Notes: generated by a model from the sequence alone, not told the origin. A stretch of 64,000 nucleotides of DNA from Variovorax fucosicus (GCF_030316825.1 NZ_JASZYU010000001.1:434001-498000); one strand, 5' to 3'. Counted from the first letter of the stretch, positions 46,147-55,915 are shown. Numbers and translations are program-made.

Positions 46147-48300
46147 ATGGAAGTTTCTTTCAGCAAGGAAATCGAGGCTTTGCGCCTGGGCGCAGGCGAC
46201 ACCTTCCATGGCGAGGGCATCCTCGCGATCACCAAGGGGCTGCTGCAATCGGGCGTTTCCTATGTGGGCGGCTACCAGGGCGCGCCGGTCTCGCACCTGC
46301 TCGACGTGATGGTCCAGGCCAAGCCGTACATGGACGAACTCGGCGTGCATGTGGAGGCCTGCTCCAACGAGGCCTCGGCCGCCGCGATGCTGGGCGCCTC
46401 GATCCACTACCCGCTGCGCGGCGCCGTCACCTGGAAGTCGATCGTCGGCACCAACGTCGCGGCCGACGCGCTCTCCAACCTGTCGTCGCCGGGCGTTACA
46501 GGCGGCGTGCTGATCGTGGTCGGCGAGGACTATGGCGAAGGCGCCTCGGTGATCCAGGAGCGCACGCACGCCTACGCGCTCAAGTCGAGCATGTGCCTGC
46601 TCGATCCGCGGCCGGATCTCGGCAGGATGGTCGACATGGTCGAGCATGGCTTTCGCCTGTCGGAACACTCGAACATGCCTTGCATGATGGAACTGCGCAT
46701 CCGCACCTGCCATGTGCGCGGCAGCTTCGAGTGCAAGGACAACCTGGCACCGGCGATCTCGACCCGGGCGCTGATGGCCGAGCCGGCCGGCTTCGACTAC
46801 ATGCGGCTGGCGCACCCGCCCGTGACCTTCCGCCACGAAAAGCTCAAGGGCGAGGAGCGCATTCCGGCGGCACGCCGCTACATCGCCGAACAGGGCCTGA
46901 ACGAACTGATGCCCGGCGAACACGCCGACCTCGGCATCGTGGTGCAGGGCGGCCTCTACAACGCACTGATCCGCAGCCTGCAACAACTCGGCCTGGCCGA
47001 TGCCTTCGGCGACAGCGCGATCCCGCTGCTGGTGCTCAACGTCACTTGGCCGCTGGTGCCCGAACAACTGGCCGACTTCTGCATGGGCAAGCGCGCGGTG
47101 CTGGTGGTCGAGGAAGGCCAGCCCGAGTACATCGAGCAGGAGCTGGCGACGCTGCTGCGCCGGCGCGACATCCAGACGCCGCTGCACGGCAAGGACATGC
47201 TGCAGGCGGCCGGCGAATACGGCGTCGAGGTGCTCTCGGCCGGCATCGGCGCGTTCACTGCGCGCTGGCTGCCGGGCCATGCGCAGGATGCGGCGCAGGG
47301 CTGGCTGCAGGGCAACAAGGCGCGCCGTGCCGCCGTTGCCGCGCAGCTCGGCACGCCGCTGCCGAACCGCCCGCCGAGCTTCTGCATCGGCTGCCCCGAG
47401 CGGCCGGTGTTCTCGGCGCTGAAGCTCGCGCAGCTCGACAACGGGCCGGTGCACATCGCGGCCGATATCGGCTGCCATGCCTTCGGCACCTTCGAGCCGT
47501 TCTCGATGGGGCACTCGATCCTCGGCTACGGCATGAGCCTGGCCAGCCGGGCCGGCGTGTCGCCGATGATGAAGCGGCGCGCGCTCTCGATCATGGGCGA
47601 CGGTGGCTTCTGGCACAACGGCCTGCTCACCGGCGTGCAGAGCGCGCTCTTCAACGGCGACGACGCGGTGCTGCTGATCTTCAAGAACGGCTACACCTCG
47701 GCCACCGGAACGCAGGACATCATCTCCACGCCGGACGACGCGGCCAAGGCCGAAGCTCCGGACAAGCAGCGCAGCCTGGTCGAGACCAACCAGACCATCG
47801 AGGCCACGCTCAAGGGCCTGGGCGTGCAGTGGATGCGCACGGTGCACACCTACCACGTCGACAAGATGCGGGCCACGCTCAACGAGGCGTTCACCAGCGA
47901 CTTCAACGGCCTGAAGGTGATCGTGGCCGAAGGCGAATGCCAGCTCGAGCGGCAACGCCGCATCAAGCCCTGGCTGGCCAGCCTGCTGCAGCGCGGCGAA
48001 CGCGTGGTGCGCGTGAAGTACGGCGTCGACGAAGACGTGTGCAATGGCGACCACGCCTGCATCCGCCTGTCGGGCTGCCCTACCCTCACGGTCAAGGACA
48101 ACCCCGATCCGCTCAAGGTCGACCCGGTGGCGGTGGTGATCGACGGCTGCGTCGGCTGCGGCCTCTGCGGCGAGAACGCGCACGCGGCCACGCTGTGCCC
48201 GAGCTTCTACCGGGCCGAGGTGGTGCAGAACCCGAAGTGGCACGAGCGGCTGCTGCACGGCCTGCGTTCCCGCATGCTGCGCGCGCTGCAACCGGCCTGA
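46147..48300 (+). CDS. Indolepyruvate:ferredoxin oxidoreductase alpha subunit-like protein
   Basis: A 717-residue TPP and iron-sulfur enzyme subunit. The N-terminal pyrimidine-binding half has GVSYVGGYQGAPVSHLLDVM and SNEASAAAMLGASIHYPLRG. The C-terminal half has the TPP motif IMGDGGFWHNGLLTG with KNGYTSATGTQD. The ferredoxin-like end binds clusters through CNGDHAC...GCP and CVGCGLCGENAHAATLCP. IOR enzymes convert aryl-pyruvates made by transamination of aromatic amino acids into arylacetyl-CoA and reduced ferredoxin. A separate gamma subunit follows 5 bases downstream, and a TRAP transporter for a carboxylate lies beyond it. The electron acceptor in this presumably aerobic host is unknown. 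Confidence 0.88.
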   Translation: MEVSFSKEIEALRLGAGDTFHGEGILAITKGLLQSGVSYVGGYQGAPVSHLLDVMVQAKPYMDELGVHVEACSNEASAAAMLGASIHYPLRGAVTWKSIVGTNVAADALSNLSSPGVTGGVLIVVGEDYGEGASVIQERTHAYALKSSMCLLDPRPDLGRMVDMVEHGFRLSEHSNMPCMMELRIRTCHVRGSFECKDNLAPAISTRALMAEPAGFDYMRLAHPPVTFRHEKLKGEERIPAARRYIAEQGLNELMPGEHADLGIVVQGGLYNALIRSLQQLGLADAFGDSAIPLLVLNVTWPLVPEQLADFCMGKRAVLVVEEGQPEYIEQELATLLRRRDIQTPLHGKDMLQAAGEYGVEVLSAGIGAFTARWLPGHAQDAAQGWLQGNKARRAAVAAQLGTPLPNRPPSFCIGCPERPVFSALKLAQLDNGPVHIAADIGCHAFGTFEPFSMGHSILGYGMSLASRAGVSPMMKRRALSIMGDGGFWHNGLLTGVQSALFNGDDAVLLIFKNGYTSATGTQDIISTPDDAAKAEAPDKQRSLVETNQTIEATLKGLGVQWMRTVHTYHVDKMRATLNEAFTSDFNGLKVIVAEGECQLERQRRIKPWLASLLQRGERVVRVKYGVDEDVCNGDHACIRLSGCPTLTVKDNPDPLKVDPVAVVIDGCVGCGLCGENAHAATLCPSFYRAEVVQNPKWHERLLHGLRSRMLRALQPA

Positions 48301-48305
48301 TCGCG

Positions 48306-49934
48306 ATGACGACCACGATGAACCGCACCCAGCCGATCAGCCTGCTGGTCTGCGCACTCGGCGGCGAAGGCGGCGGCGTGCTGACCGAGTGGCTGGTCGA
48401 CATCGCACGCCATGCCGGCTACGCGGCGCAAAGCACCTCGATCCCGGGCGTGGCGCAACGCACCGGCGCCACCACCTACTACGTCGAGGTGTTCCCGGTG
48501 CCGCTGGCGCAGCTCGGCGGCCGGCGGCCGGTGTTCAGCCTGAGCCCCGTGCCGGGCACGCTGGACGCGATCGTCTCGTCGGAGCTGCTCGAGACCGCGC
48601 GCCAGATCGGCAACGGCATGAGCGGGCCGCAGCGCACGCTGGTCATCACCTCGTCGTCGCGCACGCTCACGACCGCCGAGCGCATGCAGCCGGGCGATGG
48701 CCGCGCCGACGCCCAGCGCCTGCTCGACACGGTGAAGAGCTTCAGCCGCGAGCACCATGTGTTCGACATGGGCACGATGGCGCGCGAGGCCGGCACCGTG
48801 GTCAGCGCCGTGATGCTCGGCGCCATTGCCGGCAGCGGCCTGTTTCCGTTTCCGCGCAAGGCCTACGAGGCCGTCGTGCGCGGGCGCGACACCGCCGCAC
48901 CGGAGCAGGTCGACAAGATGGCCGCGGCAAGCCTGCGCGGCTTTGCCAGGGCGTTCGACGCGGTGAGTGCGCCGCGCGCGCAGGCGGCGCTGGTGACGAG
49001 TCTGCTGTCGAACCAGGAGCCCTCGGCGCCCGTCCCCCAGCCGCTGCCGCCCGATGTGGCGCAGGCCTTTCCGCTGCCGGTGCACGCGATGCTCGCGCTC
49101 GGCCATGCGCGGCTGCTCGACTACCAGGACGCCGGCTATGCCGCCCTGTACGTCGCGCGCCTGCAGCAGGTGCTGGCAGCCGAGCGCGCCGCCGATCCGG
49201 CTGGCGCCAACGGCTTCGCGGTCACGCGAGAGATGGCACGCTGGCTGGCGTTGTGGATGGCCTTCGACGACATCGTGCGCGTGGCCGAACTCAAGAGCCG
49301 GGCCAGCCGCACGCTGCGCGTGCACACCGAGGTGAAAGCCGGCGCGGACGACATCGTCAAGGTCTACGACCACTTCAAGCCCGGCGCAGCCGAGTTCGCG
49401 GCGCTGTTGCCGCGGGCGCCGGCGCAACGCGTGACCGCCTGGGATCGCGCGCGGCAGGCGCGCGGCAGAGCCCCCTGGGCGCTGCCGCTCAAGGTGGGCA
49501 GCCATTCGGTGTTCGGCATGCTGTCGCTGCGCGTGCTCGCCTCGCTGCGCTGGTTGAGAAAGCGCGGCAGCCGCTTCGCAGAGGAGCAGGCATTGATCGA
49601 GCGCTGGCTCGCCGCCGTGGTCGCCGGCACCCGAACCGACTGGCGGCTCGGCCACGAAATCGCGCTCTGCGGCCGGCTCATCAAGGGCTACGGCGCCACC
49701 CTCGAACGCGGCAAGGCCAACCTGCTGCACGTGATCGACCACCTGGCGACGGCACCGCTGCCGGACGGCGCACCCACCGTGCGCGCCACGGCCATCGCTG
49801 CCGCGCGCAGCGCCGCACTGGCCGACGACGCCGGCATCGCACTCGACGCCGTGCTGCAGCGCGCCGGCGCACCCGCACGGCCGGTGCTCGCGCAGCCGAT
49901 CCGCTGGATGAAACGCAACCCGCAACCGCGCTGA
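48306..49934 (+). CDS. Indolepyruvate oxidoreductase beta subunit-like protein with long C-terminal extension
   Basis: A 542-residue protein. Residues 1-200 form the pyruvate/ketoisovalerate oxidoreductase catalytic domain (LVCALGGEGGGVLTEWLVDI, STSIPGVAQRTGATTYYVEV, MLGAIAGSGLFPFPRKAYEA). The remaining 340 residues correspond to the DUF6537-type extension found in this subgroup (AALYVARLQQVLAAERAADP, KVYDHFKPGAAEFAALLP, GHEIALCGRLIKGYGATLER). Ordinary IorB proteins are about 200 residues long, so this is a large variant. The ATG at 48306 follows the alpha-subunit stop by 5 bases. Its extension may form part of the complex or bind a partner; its function is unknown. Confidence 0.87.
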   Translation: MTTTMNRTQPISLLVCALGGEGGGVLTEWLVDIARHAGYAAQSTSIPGVAQRTGATTYYVEVFPVPLAQLGGRRPVFSLSPVPGTLDAIVSSELLETARQIGNGMSGPQRTLVITSSSRTLTTAERMQPGDGRADAQRLLDTVKSFSREHHVFDMGTMAREAGTVVSAVMLGAIAGSGLFPFPRKAYEAVVRGRDTAAPEQVDKMAAASLRGFARAFDAVSAPRAQAALVTSLLSNQEPSAPVPQPLPPDVAQAFPLPVHAMLALGHARLLDYQDAGYAALYVARLQQVLAAERAADPAGANGFAVTREMARWLALWMAFDDIVRVAELKSRASRTLRVHTEVKAGADDIVKVYDHFKPGAAEFAALLPRAPAQRVTAWDRARQARGRAPWALPLKVGSHSVFGMLSLRVLASLRWLRKRGSRFAEEQALIERWLAAVVAGTRTDWRLGHEIALCGRLIKGYGATLERGKANLLHVIDHLATAPLPDGAPTVRATAIAAARSAALADDAGIALDAVLQRAGAPARPVLAQPIRWMKRNPQPR

Positions 49935-50023
49935 CTCAAGGTAAACGCGGATATACGCAACGCCCGAGACCGCTAAAACTTAACATGTTCATTAATTGGG
50001 CAGCCACCCAGCAGGAGACATCG

Positions 50024-51052
50024 ATGACTTCGTACCGTTTCACCACACTGGCCCTGGCCGCCGCGCTGGCCCTCGCAGCCCAGTCGCCGGCACTGGCGCA
50101 GGACAAGCCGGTCAACCTCAAGCTCTCGAGCTGGGTGCCGGCGCAGCATCCGCTCAACCCGTCGCTGCAGGCCTGGGCCGACGACATCAAGAAGGCGTCG
50201 AACGGCAGCATCACGGCCACGCTGTTCCCGTCGGAACAGCTCGGCAAGGCTTTCGACCACTACGACATGGCGCGCGACGGCATCGCCGACTTCGCCTACG
50301 TCAACCCGGGCTACCAGCCCGGCCGCTTCCCGATCATGGCTGGCTCGTCCCTGCCCTTCCTGTTCTCCAACGGCAAGGAGGGCTCCGCCGCCATCGACGC
50401 CTGGTACCGGCCCTATGCCGCGAAGGAAATGAAGGACGTGAAGTACTGCTTCGCGTTCGTGCACGACCCCGGCACCTTCCATGCGCGCAAGAAGATCCTG
50501 CTGCCGACCGACATCAAGGGCATGAAGATCCGACCGGCCACCAGCACGATCGGCCAGATGGTCACCTCGCTCGGCGGCACCAACGTGCAGGCCTCGGCAC
50601 CCGAGTCGCGCGACATGCTGGAGCGCGGCGTGGCCGACGCCATCACCTTCCCGTGGGGATCGATCAGCCTGTTCGGCATCGACAAGGTGGTGAACTTCCA
50701 CATGGACGTGCCGCTCTACGTCACCAACTTCGTCTGGGCCATGAACCAGGGCAAGTACGACAGCATGTCGGCCGCACAGAAGAAGGTGATCGACGACCAC
50801 TGCACCAGCGAGTGGGCGCAGAAGGTCGCAGCGCCCTGGGCCGACTTCGAGTTTGCCGGCCGCGCCAAGATCGCCGCCCTGCCGGGCCACGAGGTCTACA
50901 AGCTCACGCCCGAACAGCTCGACGCCTGGCGCAAGGCCGTGGCACCCGGCGAGGCGCAGTGGGCCGAGGGCGTGAAGAAGGTTGGGCAGGATCCGAAGGC
51001 GGTGATGGACTCGCTCAAGGCCAGCCTCGCGAAGTACAAGTCGGCGCTGTGA
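50024..51052 (+). CDS. TRAP transporter substrate-binding protein (DctP)
   Basis: A 342-residue periplasmic receptor with signal peptide MTSYRFTTLALAAALALAAQ and cleavage near ALA-QDK. Signatures: LKLSSWVPAQHPLNPSLQAW, ITATLFPSEQLGKAFDHYDM and IKGMKIRPATSTIGQMVTSL with the carboxylate-binding arginine. A clear AGGAG site precedes the ATG. It is 89 bases after the beta subunit gene on the same strand; that gap holds no obvious terminator, so the TRAP genes may extend the ior operon. The ligand is plausibly an aromatic or aryl-pyruvic acid (inference from context). Confidence 0.92.
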   Translation: MTSYRFTTLALAAALALAAQSPALAQDKPVNLKLSSWVPAQHPLNPSLQAWADDIKKASNGSITATLFPSEQLGKAFDHYDMARDGIADFAYVNPGYQPGRFPIMAGSSLPFLFSNGKEGSAAIDAWYRPYAAKEMKDVKYCFAFVHDPGTFHARKKILLPTDIKGMKIRPATSTIGQMVTSLGGTNVQASAPESRDMLERGVADAITFPWGSISLFGIDKVVNFHMDVPLYVTNFVWAMNQGKYDSMSAAQKKVIDDHCTSEWAQKVAAPWADFEFAGRAKIAALPGHEVYKLTPEQLDAWRKAVAPGEAQWAEGVKKVGQDPKAVMDSLKASLAKYKSAL

Positions 51053-51083
51053 TCTTGCGGCGAATACGCCCACTGGAGCCGTT

Positions 51084-51605
51084 GTGAAAGCGCGCACCGG
51101 CGTTATGGACCGGATGATCAATACGATCGAGTGGCTGGCCGCCATCTTCGTGGGCCTCGTCGCGTTGAACATCTTCGTCGCGGTGGTCCTGCGCAAGTTC
51201 TTCAACACCTCGATCCCCGACGCCTACGACTTCGGCCGCATGTTTCTCGGCATCCTGATCTTCTGGGGCATCGCGGCCACGAGCTACCGCGGCGGCCACA
51301 TCACGGTCGACCTGGTGTGGACGGCGGCCGGCCCGCGCATGAAGCGCGTGATCGACGTGTTCGCCACGCTGGTGCTGCTGTTCGTGGTGGCGGTGCAGAC
51401 CACGATGCTGTTCGACAAGGTGCGAGGCACCTGGGCCGACAACGTGCAGACCTACGACCTCAACATCCCGACCTGGCCGTTCTACGCGGTCGCCTGGTTC
51501 GGGGACGTGTGCGCGGTGCTGCTGATCGCGATCCGCACCTACCGCCTGGTCTTCCAGCCCGAGCTGCTCCAGGAAGCCAGGCCCGAACAAAAGGCGGACG
51601 AATGA
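51084..51605 (+). CDS. TRAP transporter small permease (DctQ)
   Basis: A 173-residue membrane protein with four hydrophobic helices (about 18-38, 56-74, 92-112 and 138-155). The DctQ motif region reads FGRMFLGILIFWGIAATSYR followed by GGHITVDLVWTAAGPRMKRV. The start is taken as GTG at 51084; an ATG seven codons later (MDRMINTIEW) is an equally good candidate. The stop overlaps the DctM start by four bases (ATGA). It forms the membrane complex with the DctM subunit at 51602-52903. Confidence 0.85.
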   Translation: MKARTGVMDRMINTIEWLAAIFVGLVALNIFVAVVLRKFFNTSIPDAYDFGRMFLGILIFWGIAATSYRGGHITVDLVWTAAGPRMKRVIDVFATLVLLFVVAVQTTMLFDKVRGTWADNVQTYDLNIPTWPFYAVAWFGDVCAVLLIAIRTYRLVFQPELLQEARPEQKADE

Positions 51606-52903
51606 GCACCGACGCGATTGCAGTGCTGGGCTTCGTGGTGCTGTTCGCACTGATGCTGCTGCGCGTGCCGGTCGGCATGGCGATGGGACTGGTGGGCGTG
51701 GTGGGCTACAGCTGGATCGTCGGGCCCGGCCCTGCGCTCAAGCTGGTCGGCCAGACCTCGATGCGCACCGTTACCGACTACACCTTCGGCGTGATCCCGA
51801 TGTTCATGCTGATGGGCGCGCTGGTGTCGGTGTCCGGGGTGAGCCGCGAACTGTTCAAGGCCGCCAACTCGATGATCGGCCACCTGCGCGGCGGGCTCGG
51901 CGTGGCCACGGTGCTGGCCTGCGGCGGCTTCGCGGCCATCTGCGGCTCGTCGGTGGCCACGGCGGCCACCTTCTCCGCGGTGGCCTACCCGGAAATGCGG
52001 CGCTTCAACTACCCGCAGTCGTTCTCGACCGGCGTGATCGCAGCCGGCGGCACCCTCGGCGCGATCCTGCCGCCATCGACCGTGCTCGCGGTCTACGCGA
52101 TCCTCACGCAGCAGGACATCGGCAAGCTGTTCATGGCCGGGATCGTGCCGGGCATCCTGGCGATGGCGATGTACGTCATGACCATCGCGATCATCGTGCG
52201 GGCGCGGCCCGACTGGCTGCCGGCCGGCGAGCACAAGCCCTGGTCGGAGCGCCTGGTCGACCTGAAGGCGGTGTGGGCGCCGCTGGTGCTGTTCGTGTTC
52301 GTGATCGGCGGGCTCTACGGCGGCTTCTTCACCCCGACCGAGGCCGGTGGCGTCGGCGCGAGCGGCGCCTTCATCCTCGGCCTGCTGCGGCGCAAGCTCG
52401 ACGGCCCGAAAATCCGCGAGGCACTGCTGTCGGCCACGCGCACCGCGGCCGCGGTGTTCACGGTGTTGATCGGCGCGCTGCTGTTCGGCTACTTCCTGAC
52501 CATCACGCAGAGCCCGCAGAAGTTGACCGAATTCCTCACCGGCCTGGGCATCGGCCGCTACGGCGTGCTTGCGCTGATCATGCTGATGTACCTGGTGCTC
52601 GGCTGCCTGATGGACGCGATGGCGATGATCATCCTCACCGTGCCGATCATCTTTCCGGTGATCGTGGCGCTGGGCTTCGATCCGATCTGGTTCGGCGTGA
52701 TCATCGTGATGACGGTGGAGCTCGGCCTGATCCATCCACCGGTGGGCATGAACGTCTTCGTCATCAAGAGCGTGGTGAAGGACGTGAGCTTCACCACCAT
52801 CTTCAAGGGCGTGCTGCCCTTCATCGTGACCGACATTCTGCGGCTCGTGATCCTGATCGCGTTCCCCATCATCGCGCTGTGGCTGCCGACAAAGATGGGT
52901 TGA
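51602..52903 (+). CDS. TRAP transporter large permease (DctM)
   Basis: A 433-residue, roughly twelve-helix permease that carries out ion-coupled uptake. Motifs: LRVPVGMAMGLVGVVGYSWI, GVIPMFMLMGALVSVSGVSR, ACGGFAAICGSSVATAATFS, GGTLGAILPPSTVLAVYAI and FFTPTEAGGVGASGAFIL. The C-terminus has the conserved HPPVGMNVFVIKS segment. Last gene of the plus-strand run; it ends 9 bases from the convergent Bug receptor gene. Confidence 0.93.
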   Translation: MSTDAIAVLGFVVLFALMLLRVPVGMAMGLVGVVGYSWIVGPGPALKLVGQTSMRTVTDYTFGVIPMFMLMGALVSVSGVSRELFKAANSMIGHLRGGLGVATVLACGGFAAICGSSVATAATFSAVAYPEMRRFNYPQSFSTGVIAAGGTLGAILPPSTVLAVYAILTQQDIGKLFMAGIVPGILAMAMYVMTIAIIVRARPDWLPAGEHKPWSERLVDLKAVWAPLVLFVFVIGGLYGGFFTPTEAGGVGASGAFILGLLRRKLDGPKIREALLSATRTAAAVFTVLIGALLFGYFLTITQSPQKLTEFLTGLGIGRYGVLALIMLMYLVLGCLMDAMAMIILTVPIIFPVIVALGFDPIWFGVIIVMTVELGLIHPPVGMNVFVIKSVVKDVSFTTIFKGVLPFIVTDILRLVILIAFPIIALWLPTKMG

Positions 52904-52912
52904 TGCCATGTC

Positions 52913-53902
52913 TCAATCCGGCTTGATGTTGGCTTCGCGGATCAGCTTCCCATAGCGGGCCGCCTCGCTCTTGAGCAGCTTGTCGAATTGCGCCGTGGGC
53001 CCCGGCAGGGCGACGCCGCCCGCCGCGGCGAGCTGGTCGCGCACCTCGGCGGATTCGAGGGCCTTCTGCACCGCCTCGTGCAGCTTGGCCTGGATCGGCT
53101 GGGGCAGCCCGGCCGGTGCGACGAAACCGTACCAGACGCTGGCTTCGAAGCCGGGATAGCCCGACTCCGCAACCGTCGGCACGCCGGGCAGCACCGCCGC
53201 GCGCTCGGGGCTCATCAGCGCCAGCACCCGCAGCGTGCCTGCCTTGGCAAGTGGCGCCGCCTCGAGCGCGTTGACCGCCACCACGTCCACGTGGCCGCCC
53301 ATGACGTCGGTGAGCGCCTGCGAGCCACCCTTGTAGGGCACGTGGCGCAGCGAAAGCCCGGCGGTGTGCTGAAAAAGCTCCATGGCCAAATGTGGCGTCG
53401 AGCCGTTGCCCGGCGTTGCCACGCTGATCGCACCTGGCTTCGCCTTGGCCGCGGCCACCAGCTGCTGCAAGGTCTTGAACTCCGAGCCCTCGCGCACCGC
53501 AGCCACCACCGGCACGCGTCCGACCAGGGACACCGGCGTCAGGTCGCGTTCCAGGTTGTAGGGCGCCGGCTGGAACAGCGCGGGGTTCACCGCCAGGGCG
53601 TTGGCCGCCAGCATCAGGGTATAGCCGTCGGACGGGCTGGTGATGAGCGCCTTGACTGCGATGTTGGTGCCCGCGCCGGGCTTGTTCTCGACAATGACGG
53701 GCTGGCCGAGGGTGCTCGCCATCCGCTGGCCGACCGAGCGTGCAATCAGGTCCACCGCGCCGCCGGCGCCGTAGCCGACGATGATCCTGATCGGCTTCGA
53801 AGGGTAGGCATCGGCCGCACCAGCGTTCGATGACATGCCGAGCACCAGCAGCCCCGCGAGGGCGAACAAGGCAAGCAGAGGGCGGCGAGAAGGCATCTTC
53901 AT
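52913..53902 (-). CDS. Bug/TctC-family substrate-binding protein (gallate cluster)
   Basis: A 329-residue periplasmic receptor. The signal peptide begins MKMPSRRPLLALFALAGLLV and ends near NAGA-ADA. Family signatures: SKPIRIIVGYGAGGAVDLIA, GQPVIVENKPGAGTNIAVKA, VPYKGGSQALTDVMGGHVDV and YGFVAPAGLPQPIQAKLHE. Its start overlaps the gallate dioxygenase stop (ATGA), which ties it to the ring-cleavage operon and suggests gallate or a related aromatic acid as the ligand. No TctA/TctB subunits are encoded nearby. Confidence 0.91.
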   Translation of the reverse strand: MKMPSRRPLLALFALAGLLVLGMSSNAGAADAYPSKPIRIIVGYGAGGAVDLIARSVGQRMASTLGQPVIVENKPGAGTNIAVKALITSPSDGYTLMLAANALAVNPALFQPAPYNLERDLTPVSLVGRVPVVAAVREGSEFKTLQQLVAAAKAKPGAISVATPGNGSTPHLAMELFQHTAGLSLRHVPYKGGSQALTDVMGGHVDVVAVNALEAAPLAKAGTLRVLALMSPERAAVLPGVPTVAESGYPGFEASVWYGFVAPAGLPQPIQAKLHEAVQKALESAEVRDQLAAAGGVALPGPTAQFDKLLKSEAARYGKLIREANIKPD

Positions 53903-55185
53903 GATTTGTTCCAGGTCTGCGGTGCCGCGTCCTTGCCGGCCACCGAATACAGCGCGCCGGGCGCGTTGCGCGTTTGCTGGAATTCCTCCAGCGACTGCCC
54001 GCGCATGGCGGCATAGATGTGCAGGTTGGAGACACCGACCACCGCGCTCAGCTTCTCCAGCATGAAGAAGATCACGCCGTAGTGGATAAGCCCGCGCCAG
54101 TCGCGCCGGCGCACCAGATCGCGTTCCGGCGCAGTCAGGCCGGCCGCCTCGAATGCCGCCTCCTGGTCGGCAGCGAAGCGGGCGCGATGTTCCGGGCGCG
54201 TCATGCCGTGCAGGAACTTGTTCAAACGATAGGCGCGCACGCTGGTCTCGAGCGTGAATGGATAGCTGCCCTCCAGCGCCTCGATGCCCGCCAGCTGCTG
54301 GTCCATGTGGCGCCGGTGCCGCTGCACTTCGCCGGCAACAGGCGGGCTGGCCAGGTTCTCGTAGATCGCAGTCGCGATGCCGGTCATCGACGGCAGGTAG
54401 TAGCTCTGGTGCGTCTTGCGCACGTTGGAGGAGAGCGCGCCGCGCATCACCAGCCACATGATCACTTCCGCGCCTTCCATGCCGCCAAGGGTGGCGAGCT
54501 CGGCCTGCGTCATCTCGGTGAGCCGCACCGGGTCGTTCTCGATCAGATCGAGAAACTGCGCATCCCATGCGGTGTTGTTGAAGCCCGCCCGCTCGCCGTG
54601 CACCTGGTGCGACAGCCCACCGGTAGCGACGATCGCCACTTTCAGGTCTTCCGGATAGCTCTCGATGGCGCGCCGCAATGCCTGCCCGAGCCGGTAGCAG
54701 CGCCGCGCCGACGACACGGGCGACTGCAGCACGCCGATCTGCAGCGGCACCACCGGTATCGGCCAGTCCGGCTCGTGGGGGCACAGCAGCGACATCGGAG
54801 AGAACACGCCGTGGTCCAGCGCCCGATCCTGGAAGAAGGACATGTCGAACTCGTCGGCCACCAGCGAGCGGCCGATGTGCTGCGCGAGCGCCGGGTGCCC
54901 CGCCAGCGCGGGAAGATCGCGCGCGCCACCGCCTTCATCGGCCACCTCGTGCCGCTCGCCGACACCGAGCGAGAAGGCCGAATAGTGGTCGAAGAAAAAC
55001 GAGCTGACGTGGTCGTTGTAGATGAAGAACAGCACATCAGGCTTGTTGTCCGCGAGCCAGCGCTGCGCGGGCCCGAAGGCCTCGAAGATGGGCGCCCACA
55101 CTGGATCCTGCTGCTTCTTCTTGTCGAAGGCGAAGCCGATGGTGGGCGTGTGGGAACACGCGACGGCGCCGATGATGCGAGCCAT
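53899..55185 (-). CDS. galA: Gallate dioxygenase (extradiol, LigAB type fused)
   Basis: A 428-residue class III extradiol dioxygenase that cleaves the gallate ring to 4-oxalomesaconate. The Fe(II) ligands known from DesB are present: His12 (AVACSHTPTIGF), His59 (FIYNDHVSSFF) and Glu240 (MEGAEVIMW). Catalytic histidines are His124 (RALDHGVFSP) and His193 (TGGLSHQVHGE). A LigA-like domain (residues 300-420: FLHGMTRPEHRARFAADQEA, LIHYGVIFFMLEKL) follows the LigB-like one, giving the fused length typical of GalA/DesB rather than separate LigA and LigB. ATG at 55185. Genes for the next two steps lie immediately upstream in the operon. Confidence 0.93.
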   Translation of the reverse strand: MARIIGAVACSHTPTIGFAFDKKKQQDPVWAPIFEAFGPAQRWLADNKPDVLFFIYNDHVSSFFFDHYSAFSLGVGERHEVADEGGGARDLPALAGHPALAQHIGRSLVADEFDMSFFQDRALDHGVFSPMSLLCPHEPDWPIPVVPLQIGVLQSPVSSARRCYRLGQALRRAIESYPEDLKVAIVATGGLSHQVHGERAGFNNTAWDAQFLDLIENDPVRLTEMTQAELATLGGMEGAEVIMWLVMRGALSSNVRKTHQSYYLPSMTGIATAIYENLASPPVAGEVQRHRRHMDQQLAGIEALEGSYPFTLETSVRAYRLNKFLHGMTRPEHRARFAADQEAAFEAAGLTAPERDLVRRRDWRGLIHYGVIFFMLEKLSAVVGVSNLHIYAAMRGQSLEEFQQTRNAPGALYSVAGKDAAPQTWNKS

Positions 55186-55208
55186 GGGTGTGTGGGCAGT
55201 TGTCGCGG

Positions 55209-55910
55209 TCAGTCGATGTAGCGCAGGCCGGCCTTGGCCAGCGACTCGCGCATGGCGTACATGTCCAGGCCCAGTTCTCCGGCGGCGAAGCGCGCACGCT
55301 TGCTGGTCTCGCTGGCCTCGCGCGCCTCGGCCGCATCGGCCACCTGCTGCGCGCGCGCCGCCGGCACCACCACCACGCCGTCGATGTCGGCCACCACCAC
55401 GTCGCCCGGCTGCACCAGCGCGCCGGCGCACACCACCGGCACGTTGACCGAACCGAGCGTCGACTTGATGCAGCCCTTCGAATGGATGGCGCGGCTGAAC
55501 ACCGGGAAGTTCATCGCGGTGAGGTCGCGCACGTCGCGCACCCCGCCATCGATCACCAGGCCCTTGCAGCCGCGCGCCTGGAACGAGGTGGCCAGCAGGT
55601 CGCCGAAGAAGCCATCGGTGCTGTCGGAGGTGCAGCCGGCGACCACAACGTCGCCGGGCTGGATCTGCTCGGCTGCCACATGCATCATCCAGTTGTCGCC
55701 GGGCTGCAGCAGCACGGTCACTGCCGTGCCGCAAAAGCGCGCCTCAGGATAGATCGGGCGGATGCGCGGCTGCATCAGCCCCAGCCGGCCGAGGGCCTCA
55801 TGCACGGTCGAAACCCCGAAGCGCGAGAGCTTCTCGACCGCGGCCGGGTCGGCGCGGGTGATGCTGCGATGGACGACACCGAGTTGTTGGAGCGTATGGG
55901 AGGTGGACAT
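55209..55910 (-). CDS. galC: 4-carboxy-4-hydroxy-2-oxoadipate (CHA) aldolase/oxaloacetate decarboxylase
   Basis: A 233-residue class II pyruvate aldolase of the RraA fold (LigK/ProA/GalC type). The catalytic loop is [16 protein letters not shown] with the Arg-Asp pair. Other blocks are [20 protein letters not shown] and [16 protein letters not shown]. It splits 4-carboxy-4-hydroxy-2-oxoadipate into pyruvate and oxaloacetate and can decarboxylate oxaloacetate. The ATG at 55910 is preferred over a TTG three codons earlier. It sits between ligJ (5-base gap) and galA (23-base gap), as the last enzymatic step of the gallate route. Confidence 0.93.
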   Translation of the reverse strand: MSTSHTLQQLGVVHRSITRADPAAVEKLSRFGVSTVHEALGRLGLMQPRIRPIYPEARFCGTAVTVLLQPGDNWMMHVAAEQIQPGDVVVAGCTSDSTDGFFGDLLATSFQARGCKGLVIDGGVRDVRDLTAMNFPVFSRAIHSKGCIKSTLGSVNVPVVCAGALVQPGDVVVADIDGVVVVPAARAQQVADAAEAREASETSKRARFAAGELGLDMYAMRESLAKAGLRYID

Positions 55911-55915
55911 GATGG

